A stretch of DNA of 64,000 nucleotides from Dryomyza anilis (lineage: Eukaryota > Arthropoda > Insecta > Diptera > Dryomyzidae): assembly GCA_951804985.1 (NCBI GenBank), contig OX638134.1, forward strand, positions 1,674,001 to 1,738,000. The letters run 5' to 3'. The notes beneath the pieces were generated by a model, which worked only from the letters and a program-made list of their open reading frames with translations, searched no databases and was not told the DNA's origin. The position numbers were made by a program, and so were the translations under genes. Position 1 is the first letter of the stretch. Every line of letters begins with the position of its first letter. Below, piece by piece: positions 36,380-48,187 of this stretch.

Positions 36380-36934
36380 AAGAATAAAACAAGTCAATCA
36401 CGCGTTTTCTTTTCGGATGCACAGAATTTTGCATTAAACGAACCAAAATATATTTCACTAACGAAAACAAATTAAATATTACAACACACACAAAAAGAAA
36501 AACTGTTTCCTGAAATTGTTAAAATTTACTATTTCACTTTTTGCAGAGTTTTTCAATGAGCGTGGCTCCACCTGTTGTCAACCACTAAAGAAATCACATT
36601 GCAGTGCCTTTTAAACTATAGCACTTAGATTCTCACTGAATAAATTCCAACTGTTATTTTGCACAAGAACCATTTTGCTATCGTTGTATTCACAATAACA
36701 ATGCAACTATTCACAATAGCAATTCGGATAACTACAACCAAAAATTACAACCTATCCATTTCGAAAGTTATTTTAAAAAGTCAGCGAATTTTCAGAGCAA
36801 ATGATTTTTTTTAGGTGTTTAAAAAAAATAGATGAGATAATTAGCTTTGTTTCTAAAATGTATACTTTTTTCATAATAAATTATCACACATTATTTTTTT
36901 TTAATTATCTAAAAACATAACTTTGTTAATGTAC

Positions 36935-37094
36935 TAGGGCTGTGCGATTAATGGATTAATCAAATTTTTTGATTAATCAAATTTCTGATTTATTGATTAA
37001 TCAAGATTATCGATTAATCAGAACATTAATTAATCAATTAATCAGGAATCTGATTAATCAATATTTTGATTAATTTATTACTCGCACAGCCCTA
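36935..37094. mobile_element. hAT-type MITE, copy 1 (TAGGGCTGTGCGA ends)
   Basis: Begins TAGGGCTGTGCGATTA and ends TCGCACAGCCCTA. It is flanked by TAATGTAC (36927-36934) and TTATGTAC (37095-37102), an 8-bp duplication with one change. The 160-bp interior is a run of GATTAATCA and its complement, so most of it is self-complementary. Confidence 0.85.
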
Positions 37095-37639
37095 TTATGT
37101 ACTCTTTCTTCCAAAAATTAATTTTTTTCGTTATCAATCACAGGATAATTCCGGAAGTTCTGTATGGAAATTTGCACTACGAATTCACAATGGTAAAATC
37201 CGTGAACTTTTCAAAATGTTAAATTTTATTCAATTTGGAATTTTTTAAATTGATTTTACGTAAAGCAATATATAACCAATTTCGACAGAAATTTGACAGG
37301 ATTAAACAAGACCTAGCCTTATTTAGTATAAACACTTTTAAAAATTGTATTTACCAAATGCCTCTATTTACATTTTTATACATAACCTTATTAATTATTA
37401 ACCCATAGGTTAAGAGAGGTTCGGTTTATGTTCATGAGTGCTATTACGCCATCAAGTATTAAATTTTTTTCAAAGTATTACATTTTTTTAGATTTGGAAA
37501 TTTTATTATTTAATTTTCCCTCTAAAAGTCAAAAAACACTGAAATTAATTAGTTAAAACTTACCCCGCCTTCTCTTCTTAGCCCATCGTATCCAGCCGAT
37601 ACTTTGCAAAATGTTAATTGTTACATTGTAATCATGCAG

Positions 37640-38230
37640 ATTCTGAAATCGAAGCCGCTGACGTGGCTGTTGTCGCCGTCTTTGAAGGCGCCGTTGCCGA
37701 AGACAACAACGTGCAACAGGTCGAAGTCGAGATTCTAGTCGAAGCTGATGTTGCCGAAAACACCGATGCCAAGGTTCCCAGAGATTACAATTTCGATGCT
37801 GAGGCCGAGCTCAAGGTCGACGCCGCCCTGTACCTGAGGTTAAGGCTGAAGTTGTCCCGTCGATGAAGTTGTTACTGTTGTACCTGCCGCCGCTGAGCCA
37901 ATCGTTGTTGCAGCCGATTTGACCGCCCGTGCACCAATTGCATCCGTCGCCACACCTGCCAGACGTTACCAGCCCGTGAGCAAGAAGACCAAGAAGGTTG
38001 CTGTCACAGCCGAGATAAGAATGTGGCCACCAAGGCTGTTGCCAAGCCCACCAAGGGTTCATTGCCCGCCGGCACTTTCTTCCCCATTGATTTTGAGGCA
38101 ACACAGATGGTGCCATCACTGTTGCCAACACTTTCAGCATTGGTGACGGTGGTTCTTCCACCAGCCACGCTATTGCTTACGGATCTGGCGAACCCGCTCA
38201 AGGTCGCAAGTCGCACGGCAATTGCATTAA
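37640..38230 (+). pseudogene. 5'-truncated pseudogene of gene B, copy C
   Basis: It corresponds to exon 3 of gene B with the preceding splice acceptor retained (ATCATGCAG). Exons 1 and 2, the signal peptide and the promoter are missing because the duplicated unit starts in intron 2. A one-base loss at GCCGCCCTGTACC (about 37825; gene B has GCCGCCCCTGTAGC) shifts the frame and gives a TGA at about 37865. A second loss turns GACTTCGGTGGCAAC into GATTTTGAGGCAAC (about 38090). Parts of the acidic region are deleted. Not translatable as a family member. Confidence 0.85.
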
Positions 38231-38874
38231 GGCGAGAAGTTTGTCTGTAGTTGATGATTAATATTGTTAACTAAATATCACTCCTACAACTTTGATATTC
38301 TATTAAACAAGTCAATTACGCGTTTTCTATTCGGACGCACAGAACTTTGCATTAAACGAACCAAAATACACTTCACAAACTATTTCACAAATAATATTAC
38401 ATCACACACAAGCAGAAAAACTGCATTTGAATTTGTTAAAAACTATTTAACTTTTTGCAGATTTTTTCAATGAGCGTGGCTCCACCTGTTAACCACTAAA
38501 GAAATCACATTGCAGTGCCGTTTAAACTATAAAATTTTGATTCTCACTGAATAATTTCCAACTGTTATTTTGCACAACAACCATTTTGCAAACGTTGTAT
38601 TCACAATAACAATGCAACTATTCACAATAGCAATTCTGATAATGACAACCAAAGATTACAACTATCGATTTCGAAAGTTATTTTAAAAAGTCAGCGAATT
38701 TAGTTTGCAAATTATTTTTTTGGGTGTTTAAAAAAAATAGATGAGATAATTTGCTTTATTTGAAAATTTACATTTTGTTTCAAAAATTTATACTTTTTTC
38801 ATAATAAATTATCACACATTATTTTTTTTTATTATTTAAAAACATAACTGAGATAATGTAATTTGTTTATGTAC

Positions 38875-39330
38875 TAGGGCTGTGCGATTACTAGATTAAT
38901 CAAATTTTTTGATTAATCAAATTTATGATTAATTGATTAATCAAGATTATCGATTAATCAGTACATTAATTATTCAATTAATCAGAATTGTGATTAATCA
39001 GAATTGTGATTAATCAGAATTTTGATTAATCAGATTTTTGATTAATTCATTTCTCCGTCAAAATATATTTAAAAATACTTTACTATATGGTTCTTGAACA
39101 TTTAAAGTACTTCCTTTCATTTTTTAATTATTTTAAAAGTAAATTTTCACTTTATTTGAGTGGACAAAATTTTAAATGTTGTTGAGTAAAATTATTGAAT
39201 TTTCAATTAATCAAAATTAATCAATTGATCAGGGTTCTGATTAATCAGGGTTTCTGATTAATTGATTAATCAATTAATCAGGATTCTGATTAATCAATAT
39301 TTTGACTAATTGATTAATCGCACAGCCCTA
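38875..39330. mobile_element. hAT-type MITE, copy 2, with expanded interior
   Basis: It sits at the same place in unit 2 as copy 1 does in unit 1, flanked by TTATGTAC (38867-38874) and TTATGTAA (39331-39338). The ends match copy 1. The interior is longer (456 bp): extra GATTAATCAGAATTGT units and an unrelated AT-rich segment at about 39050-39190. Its presence in both units means it inserted before the duplication. Confidence 0.85.
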
Positions 39331-40135
39331 TTATGTAATCTTTCTTCCAAAAATTTATTGTTTTTTTGTAATCAAAAATTTGCACTACGAATTAAGAATG
39401 GTAAAATCCGAAAACTTTTCAAAATGTTAAAATTTATTCAATTTGGAATTTTTGAATCGATTTTACGAAAAGCAATATATGAACCAATTTCGACCGAAAT
39501 TTGACAGGATTAAAAAAACTATAAACATTTTTAAAATTGTATTTACCAAATGTTTTTCCTAAACGCCTCTATATACATTTTTATGTATAACCTTATTAAT
39601 TATTAACCCACAGGTTAAGAGAGGTTCGGTCTAGGTTCTTGAGTGCTATTGCGCCATTATTCAAGTATTATATTTTTTTCAAAGCACATATCGTCACTGT
39701 CATGCCAAAGAGGAGAATGTGCATTTTTAAAAATGTTGGGAAATCGAATTTTAAAGTTTGAAGTGCTTTAAAAATTAGCAAAATTTAGATTTTTTCAATT
39801 TTTTCTGTTACGTTGGTTTATTCATGAATTATTATAACGTATATAAAATATCTTTATTACGTTTATTTATTATTTTTAAATAATGATCAGATCGATAGGT
39901 GCTTTAAAAACAAACAATAAATGCCTTTACACCACTATTTAATCTCGTATCAATAAAAAGTTATGGCGAAAAAAAGACGATTTTTTTTTTTTTTAAGATT
40001 TTGAAATTTCATTATTTAATTTCGCCTCTAACAGTCAAAAAAACACTGAAATTAATTAGTTAAAACTTACCCCGCCTTCCATCTTATACAGCAGATATTT
40101 TGCAAAATTTTAATTGTTACATTGCAATCATGCAG

Positions 40136-40744
40136 ATTCTGTCGCCGCCTTTGAAGGCACCGTTGCCGAAGACAACCAACCACAACAGGTCGAAGTCGAG
40201 TCGATGCTGATGTTGCCGTTGCCGCCGAGGTGACCGCCGTTGAGCAAGAGGTTAAAAATACCGATGCCAAGGTTCCCAGAGATTACAATTTAGATGCTAA
40301 AGTCGAACTCGAGGTCGATGCCGCCCCTGTAGCTGAGGTTGAGGCTGAAGTTGCTGCCGTCGATAAAGATGTAGCTGTTGACCCGCTGCTGCTGAGTCAA
40401 TCGATTTGCCGCCGATTTGCCCGCCCCTTGCTCCCGTCGTCACATCTCCCAGACGTTACCAGCCCAGGAGCAAGAAGACCAAGACTGCCGTTGCTGCTAA
40501 CGCCACTACCGAGACGATGATGAGGAATACGATGCAGTGCCAGTGAATAAATCCATCCGGGCCGTTGCCAAGTCCACAAAGGGACCACTGCCCGGCGGCA
40601 CTTTCTTCCCCATTGATTTTGAGGCAACACAGATGGTGCCATCGCTGTTGCCAACTCTTTCGGCATTGGTGACGGTGGTTCTGCCACAAGCCACGCTATT
40701 GCTTACGGATCTCAAGGTCGCAAGTCGCACGGCAATTGCATTAA
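40136..40744 (+). pseudogene. 5'-truncated pseudogene of gene B, copy D
   Basis: Another exon 3 copy behind an ATCATGCAG acceptor, without exons 1 and 2. It has lost the first codons after ATTCTG, and keeps GATTACAATTTAGATGCTA and GTAGCTGAGGTTGAGGCTGA. It shares with copy C the disabling GATTTTGAGGCAACACAGAT change and the GGCAATTGCATTAAGG ending, so C and D descend from one already broken copy. Its own further changes include a shortened acidic run (ACCGAGACGATGATGAGG) and a broken ATCGATTTGCCGCCGATTTG segment. Confidence 0.85.
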
Positions 40745-41636
40745 GGCGAGAAGTTTGTCTGTAGTTGATGATTAATATTGTTAACTAAATATCACTCCTA
40801 CAACTTTGATATTCTATTAAACAAGTAAATTACGCGTTTTCTATTCGGACTCACAGAACTTTGCATTAAACGAACCAAAATACACTTCACAAATAATATT
40901 ACATCACACACAAAAAGAAAAACTGCATTTGAATTTGTTAAAAATTACTATTTAACTTTTTGCAGAGTTTGTCAATGAGCGTGGCTCCACCTGTTGTCAA
41001 CCACTAAAGAAATCACATTGCAGTGCCTTTTAAACTATAAAACTTTGATTCTCACTGAATAATTTCCAATTGTTATTTTGCACAGCAACCATTTTGCAAA
41101 CTTTGTATTCACAACAACAATGCAACTATTCACAATAGCAATTCTGATAATTATAACCCAAGATTACACTATCGATATCGAAAGTTTTTTTAAAAAGTCA
41201 GCGAATTTTGCTTGCAAATTTTTTTAGGTGTTTAAAAAAAGTAGCTGCGATAATGTGCTTTATTTCCAAATTAACACTTTGCTTCTAAAATTTATACTTT
41301 TTTCATAATAAATAACAGAAAAATTCCGAGAAAAATTTGACCAGTTAAAAAATTTCTTTTAAATTGAAACTTATTTAGTACAAACGTTTTTAAAAATTGT
41401 ATTTAAATCTATCTCGTACTTTAATTTGGTATTTTCTATTGTTTTTATTAGCCTCTATTTACAATTTTTATTTATAGCTTTATAAATTTTTAACCCTTGG
41501 TTTACGAGAGACTCGGTTCTTCAGGACTTTTGCGCCATATTATTAAGTCTCGTTGAAAGAATTGTATTTTTTAATTGTCGTTTTTTAATTTCCTCCCTAG
41601 AATTTAAAAAAGCACTGAAATTAATTATTTAAAACT

Positions 41637-42474
41637 GTTGTTTTATTTATTTAGATCTTTGTGTGTATATATAGTAAATATTGTTACATTTCTCGTATAT
41701 AAGTTTTATATGATTAATATATTTAATATGCCTACGCTTTTTCGACCGCTAGTCGGCAAAATGTCGTATGTAGTATTTTTAACTTATATTGTAGAATCCA
41801 CACAGAAACCTTCGACGATTAAAACAAGAAGATGTTGTAATTTAACTGAAGTCGAACGTTTTGGTTGTTAACGACGTTTTGGCGACACTGTCGATATTAT
41901 ATAATAAATAAAAAAAATAGCAAAACGTTTTAACGTCATTTTCAATGAACTAAATCACGCAGGAAATTGAAGCACAGTAGTTACAAAAATTAAAATCTTT
42001 AACATATTTGTTTTGCAAAGACCTATACTAAGTGGTGTGTTTGCCTTTCTCTTAACTATTTATTTATTTTACAATATTTTAAAAACATCTGTAGCAATAT
42101 TTTTGGAACCAAACTGAAATCAATGTACAAAGCCAACTGATTTTCAGCCAATCGCAAACAAAACTAGCAATAAAATTAAATGCTTAAAACACTAATAATA
42201 AAACCACTTGTTTAAATATCAATAAAACTTGTTCGAAGATAAAAGCACGAAAATAGCGTCGAATTAGAAAATGTTTCCCTCTTATAGGATACGCTTAATT
42301 GTATTGTATTGTATTCATTTTTCTACTACTTGATTGCAACAATGCTTGGTTTCAACAATGAAATTTTATGGAACATGAAAAACATTTTTTGAAAATATAT
42401 ATAAAAAAACCGCTGAAATATTAAACAAACCGTAAACAAAATAAAACGGATTCGCATGCGACGCGCGAACGCTA
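41637..42474. other. Gene-free stretch and ArfGAP 3' untranslated region
   Basis: Downstream of the duplication, sequence is unique and AT-rich. On the minus strand, TTTATT words at about 42059-42067 (AATAAA in the transcript sense) lie about 410 bases after the ArfGAP stop and could be its polyadenylation signal. Confidence 0.4.
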
Positions 42475-45400
42475 TCAGTAGCCACCATATTTATCTTGCA
42501 GCGAGGACATAACATCGTTGGCCATTGAGCTCAGGCGACCTGCTACCTTGGTGACGCCCTGTCGCACGCTCTCCTTCAAGTCGTCCATCTCGGGCGCCTG
42601 GAAATTAACGGCTGTGTTGTAGCCTGCAAAAATCAAAGTTAAATATTAAAAAAAAAAAAGAATAAAAGACATAAAGAAGAAAAAATAACGATATAAAGAA
42701 ATAAAGAAATAAATAAATAAAGAAATAAAGAATTAAAGAAACAATAAAATAATCAAATAAGTCCCTCTTACCACGAGAGCCACGATTGCCCGCAGAACTG
42801 CTGTTGCTACTGCCATCGCCAAAGTAGTCCGATGACGAAATGCTGTTCGAGCCCTGGAAACGATTCAAATTAGCGCTGCGCTCGGGCGAAGCCTGCTGTT
42901 CGTTGCCAAAGAACTGATCAGAGCCGAAACCTTTGGCGCTGCCGAATTTCTTTTGCGCCATATTGTCATCCGTGACTTGCGACTGCTTGCTAGCGTTTGT
43001 CTTGCGTGTCGCCGCAGACGATGACGAGGAATAACTGTCATACGATGTTGACTTCGCTTTGGCTGTTGTAGCAGCATCACCGCCGGCACCACCAAACATA
43101 GATGTAATATTGGAATGCTGCGAGTTAATAGGCTCGATGGTTTCGAAACCCATTATTTCCAGTTCGTGTTTGTCGATTTTGGAATTTGTAGCGCTGTTGC
43201 CGCTGTACATGCTGGGCGAGTAGTCGCTGAAAAAGCTGTCATTGTCAAAGATGGAAGTTTTGGCTTGTGCAGCTGACTGCGACTTGGGCGCAGCACTTTG
43301 TTGTATGGTCTCCATGTCGCTTAGAGCAGAATGCGATACATCAGAGCTGTGCAAAGTAAACAACGAATAAAAACTGTACGAGACGAAATGGAAAAAAATC
43401 GACATACCCGCGCAAATTAAAACCCATGCCGAGGCGTTCCATCTGCTTGGCCTTCATCGGGTCAATGGTCTTCAGTTTGGCTTCTTCGCGATTCTTTTGC
43501 AGCGATAGATCTTGATAGGCGAGACGTACGCTGGCCACTGACTCCTGTTCTTGTACGGCAGTCATTGGTTTGTCGGATGCGAATGCGCTACTGGGTGCCT
43601 CTTTGCACTGATCGGCAAGGTTAGCGCGTTGCTCGAGTTCGGCAAAATTGGTTTTAACTTTGGTGGCGCCGAGACCGCCAGTTTTACGAGCGCCCAACTA
43701 AGTAGAAATATTTTTCAAAATATTAAAACGTTAAAACACAAAAAAAAACAAAAAGTTTTTAATAAATATTCAAATTTTAAAAAAATATTCCGAATTCCAA
43801 ATGGAAAGTTGTGAATATCAATTAAAAATTAACAGTTATAAATATCAATTGATTTCTTTAGAATTTCAAATGGTAATTCTGAATTACAATGTATGTCTTT
43901 TGATTTTTAAATGGAATTTCTGAATTACAATTGATGTCTTTTGTGTTTAAATGAATTTCCTGAACTAAAATTAATGTTTTTTGAATTTCAAATCGAACTT
44001 CTGAATTACAATTGACGTCTTTTGAATTTCAAATGGAATTTCTGAATTACAATTGATGTCTTTTGAATTTTAAATGGAATTTCTGAATTATAATTGATGT
44101 ATATTGAATTTTAAATGTAATTTCTGAATTACAATTGATGTATTTTGAATTTCAAATGTATTTCCTGAACTACAATTGACGTCTTTTGAATTTCAAATGT
44201 AATTTCTGAATTATAATTATTGTGTTTTCGATAGTAATACAGAAAAGATCAATTGAAAATCTTTTCTGAATTACTTTTGATTTTCAAATGGAATTTCTGA
44301 ATTACAATTGACGTCTTTTGAATTTCAAATGGAATTTCTGAATTATAATTGATGTCTTTTGAATTTTAAATGAATTTTCTGAATTATAATTGAAGTCTTT
44401 TGAATTTCAAATGGAATTTCTGAATTACAATTGATGTCTTTTGAATTTCAAATGGTAATTCTGAATTATAATTGATGTATTTTGAATTTCGAATGTATTT
44501 CCTGAACTACAATTGATGTATTTTGAATTTCAAATGGAATTTCTAAATTATAATTATTGTGTTTTCGATAGTAATACAGAAAAGATCAATTGAAAATCTT
44601 TTCTGAATTACTTTTGATTTTCAAATGGAATTTCTGAATTACAATTGACGTCTTTTGAATTTCAAATGGAATTTCTGAATTATAATTGATGTCTTTTGTA
44701 TTTTAAATGAATTTTCTGAATTATAATTGAAGTCTTTTGAATTTCAAATTGAATTTCTGAATTGTAATTGATGTTTTTTGAAATTCAAATGGAATTATCT
44801 TAATTACAATTGATGTCTTTTGAATTTCAAATGGAATTTTTGGATTAGAAATGATGTAGTATTCTTGTAGCTTTAAATAATTCGTATATTCTTAAAAATA
44901 TATGGTTGATATAGAAGTAAAAATAACCAAAAATAATTCTAACTTTATTAATTAATATTTTAAAATTTATTTTATTAATTATAATCAAACCTGACGACCA
45001 TATACGATAAAAAGAAAATAGAATACTGTAATTTTAAAATCTAAAATCCCATTTGAAACATTATAAAATTCCTTTTCAAATGTTAATTATGAATCTAATC
45101 GAACTGAAATATTCAATTAATGCAAGATATATATAAAAGTATGTTTTAAAATATTTAAAATGTTTTCTCCCAGTTTTAACTCTAAAACGAAACTTACGCC
45201 TGATTTTTTGGGTTGTATTTTGCGCACACCAAACGATGAGGTCACCGCTGCAGCGGGCGGCGCCGAGTTCAGCAAATCGACGCTGGGCGCGCCACTAGTC
45301 ACCAGTTTTTCGCCCGCAGTAGGCGTGCTGGGCTTTGGCGTAATATCCAGCTGTTGGCGAATAAATTAATCAAAAGTTTTGTATTATAAATTAATTAAAT

Positions 45401-46467
45401 TAAAACAAAAAAGGAAAAAGGAAAAACCAAAATGCAACAAATCCGTGCAAAACATGGTAACCAACACACTCACCTTAGTCGCTGTATTCAAGTCGCTGTT
45501 GTTATTGTCGAAAAGCGAGTCCTTGTTATTGTCATTGCATTGAGCAAAAAAATCCTCCTCCTGCTGCGCGACAGACTTGGCGTCGAGCTCGTTACCTTCG
45601 CTCTTATCGGTGGCATTATCCAAATGCAGCTAAGCGTGGCAAAACAACGATGTAAGGATGCATTTTTTTAAACAATATTAGTAAAAAAAACAATGTTAGT
45701 GAAACAAACTGTGAAACTCATGCATTTGCATTTTAAACAAAGCGCGCTTGTAACGTTTCCCAAATGACCTACCTTAGTGCCGTGCACTTTCATCGCCTGC
45801 TGCGCCGTGTTGGCCAACTTGTCGCGATACAATTGCGCCGCGCGCGAGTTATACTTCTGCTGTGCATCCGTCGTGACGCAATTGTGCTGTCGAAAGAACT
45901 GCGCGGCATTTGCATTGCCACCCAGCTGCATTTGGCGCAGCTGCTGCCAGGTCCAGTTCGTGTCCAAGTTGGTCGAACGCACAAAAGTCAGATGCACACC
46001 GAGGCTGCGATGTACGGCAGAGCAGTCGATGCAAATGAAGACGCCGTAGGTTACCGAGGACCAGGTGGGCGCGCGCGCAGAGCAATCAAAGCAAGACTGA
46101 TACGTTTTGAAAGAGCAAAAGGAGGACAAAAAAAACCTTTATTTTTACTATATAAAATACAATTTACAAAATGCGTTGGTACTTATTATGCGACTTGCAT
46201 CAAGGCCACTTAACATTCAAGTCGTTCCTTGACCCGCAGCCAAGTTTTTACCACACATACAAATGCACAACTCACTCCAAGGCCCCATACCCCCCTCTGT
46301 GCACTACACGCATTGATTACATACAGTCCCAAGGCTGTCACAGTGACACTTGGTCACTTGGTTATACTATCGGTTTTCTGCGTTACCTTGTTGGCTGGCT
46401 GTGCACGCAGTCGACTGAAGACTGCCTCAATCTCCTGCTTCGTTGGTCCTGCTGCATTACTGGACAT
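42475..46467 (-). CDS. ArfGAP3: ARFGAP2/3-type (Glo3) Arf GTPase-activating protein, 7 exons, 575 aa
   Basis: It stimulates GTP hydrolysis by Arf1 on Golgi membranes and acts in COPI coat cycling (family knowledge). Exons on the minus strand: 46467-46387, 46096-45773, 45629-45474, 45350-45198, 43697-43408, 43346-42772, 42623-42475; every join keeps frame with GT-AG borders. Residues 28-120 are the ArfGAP domain, with a zinc finger at C29, C32, C49 and C52 (CFDC...CIDC) and the catalytic arginine in SAVHRSLG (R57). The LGGNANA motif follows. Near the end is the Glo3 motif ISSSDYFG (504-511), and the last 48 residues form an amphipathic [19 protein letters not shown] segment. Start chosen at [20 protein letters not shown], matching the family N-terminus; an in-frame ATG 27 codons upstream exists. 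Length fits the family. Confidence 0.95.
43800..44870. repeat. 41-bp minisatellite in ArfGAP intron 4
   Basis: About 25 units of a pattern running TTTCTGAATTACAATTGATG then TCTTTTGAATTTCAAATGGAA. A distinctive variant with GTGTTTTCGATAGTAATACA appears twice (44221 and 44558), 337 bp apart, with matching neighbours. A block of about eight units has therefore been duplicated. Confidence 0.9.
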
Positions 46468-48175
46468 TTTACTCGTTTTTTTGCACTGTGTATTTGGCGC
46501 TGCTTGCGTTTTTTCACTTGCTCCTGCAGTTTTTGTTGCCTGATTCAATATTTTTTGGCGCTGAATTTAATCGCAGCTACTATGGATTTTTGTAGCAATT
46601 TTGCGTTAATTTGCAGTATGTGTGATTATTTGCTTATTCTAAAAAATTTTGACGTGTCGTGTTGCTCAGAGTACCAAGTCGATGCGTGTTGGCGACGGCG
46701 ACGTGGTAAGCCGATATTTTACAGATCAACCGCCTTCGGTATCATAGCCGAAAAATTTGTTGATTTCAGCTGATAAGAGCTGAAATGAAGGAAGAATAAG
46801 AGGGGAAATGGAGCACAAAGATGGGGCTCGATTCTGATTTGCATTGAAATGTTTTGTCAAATAAAACAATTAATAAAGGTATTTTAAATAATACTTTTAA
46901 CTCTCAGTTAAAACCAATTTGCCAATTGTAACCAATTATTTCTTCAAATTATTTATGGGAGAATTTTTTGTTCGGAATTACCATGGATATATAGAATCGG
47001 GCTGATTATTTATATCTATATTTGCCCTAAAAATTGACATTCTTTAACTAACTTAAGGCCGAATACTATGGTTGATGTATATTAAGTCATCTTTCAAAAT
47101 TCAGGCGCCATTTACTTTTTTTTTTTGAAAACTGATTGAAAGTCAAATGTTGAGACTTTACGAAAAATTTAAAACAGAACATCAATGCTTTGTTTACAAG
47201 TTCACAAAATTAACAAAAAACTCAAAATCAATCATCAACAAATCGCAATATTTAAAAAAGTTTTAAGATCTCCAGGATTTCAAATGAACCATCGTGTATT
47301 TAGAATTTGAAACAGTTAATTTGTGCAATTGAAATTTTAATAATATAGTGAAAATTAGTGCAAAAAACATAACCTTTAAATAATTTTTAAATTGACAATT
47401 AATTGTTTTATTTTTATTATTTTTTCTTGAAATTCTTAACATTCCGTATGCCAACTATTTGTCTAAATGAACTAAACTAACCTGTATATACGTCAACCAT
47501 GCCGAATACAGTCTATTTATCTCTTAAGTTGATGTAAAATTCCGGTTTCAAATACCGCCGTCAATGTGTAAACACCACTGCCGACACCAAAATATCGCGG
47601 CTTGGGATTCTGTTATTGCTTTAATGGCAGCACTGGAAGTTGCCAAAGTGACAGTAGTTACCAGTGCTGCCAAACTGTGGTGCCAAATCTAACAGTAATG
47701 TTATTTTAAAATATTCCTTATTCGATATTTAAATTATTAAAAATATAAATATTGAATAAATGATTTGATTAGTGATAATTTCAAAATAAGGTTTTTAATT
47801 GTGATGAATTTTTAAATTATGTATTTTTATTGCAGATTTGATTTTACAGTTGTCTGTTTTCATATTCTTTTCTAACTCAAAATTTAAATTTTTATTAAAA
47901 AATTATAATTTGTTTGATTTTTTATTTAAATAAATGTTAATTTATTTATAAAATGTATTTTAGTAAAAATTTTAAAATTTGTGTGACAAGTTTTAGTAAA
48001 AATTAATTAGCACCATTTTTAATAAAATTAAGTTTTGTTGAAATTTTAATGTTTGATAAAAATTTGATTTAAGAGAAAAAGTAAAAAAACAAAAATTTTA
48101 ACAGATAATTTTATAAATTCTAACAATAAAATTAAAAATAATTAATAAAAACATTTTTCTTGTAATGACTTTAAT
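46468..48175. other. Intergenic stretch between the ArfGAP and TEFM-like genes
   Basis: No gene. It holds the ArfGAP upstream region. At 46716-46785 there is GC-richer sequence with an ATCAGCTGATAAGAGCTGAAA-like stretch. The remainder, especially 47700-48170, is very AT-rich. Confidence 0.45.
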
Positions 48176-48181
48176 TTTATT
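48176..48181 (-). terminator. Polyadenylation signal of the TEFM-like gene
   Basis: AATAAA in the transcript sense begins only seven bases after the stop codon, so the 3' untranslated region should be very short. Confidence 0.65.
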
Positions 48182-48187
48182 GCTCAA

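Larger units (their letters stand above)
35455..41636 (+). repeat. Three-unit tandem duplication containing gene B 3' part and two pseudogenes
   Basis: Units run 35455-37560, 37561-40067 and 40068-41636. Each starts with TACCCCGCC, which is inside intron 2 of gene B, and ends CACTGAAATTAATTAKTTAAAACT. Unit 1 joins unit 2, and unit 2 joins unit 3, as AAAACT then TACCCCGCC; after unit 3 the end is followed by GTTG, new sequence. The 3' flank of each unit shares GTAGTTGATGATTAATATTG, GAGCGTGGCTCCACCTGTT and TCACATTGCAGTGC. Units differ in length because of a MITE and deletions. Confidence 0.85.

Noticed and set aside
46171..46773. Plus-strand 200-codon frame
   Set aside because: It is opposite ArfGAP exon 1 and upstream sequence; its Cys/Trp-rich product has no domain and the antisense exon is well supported.
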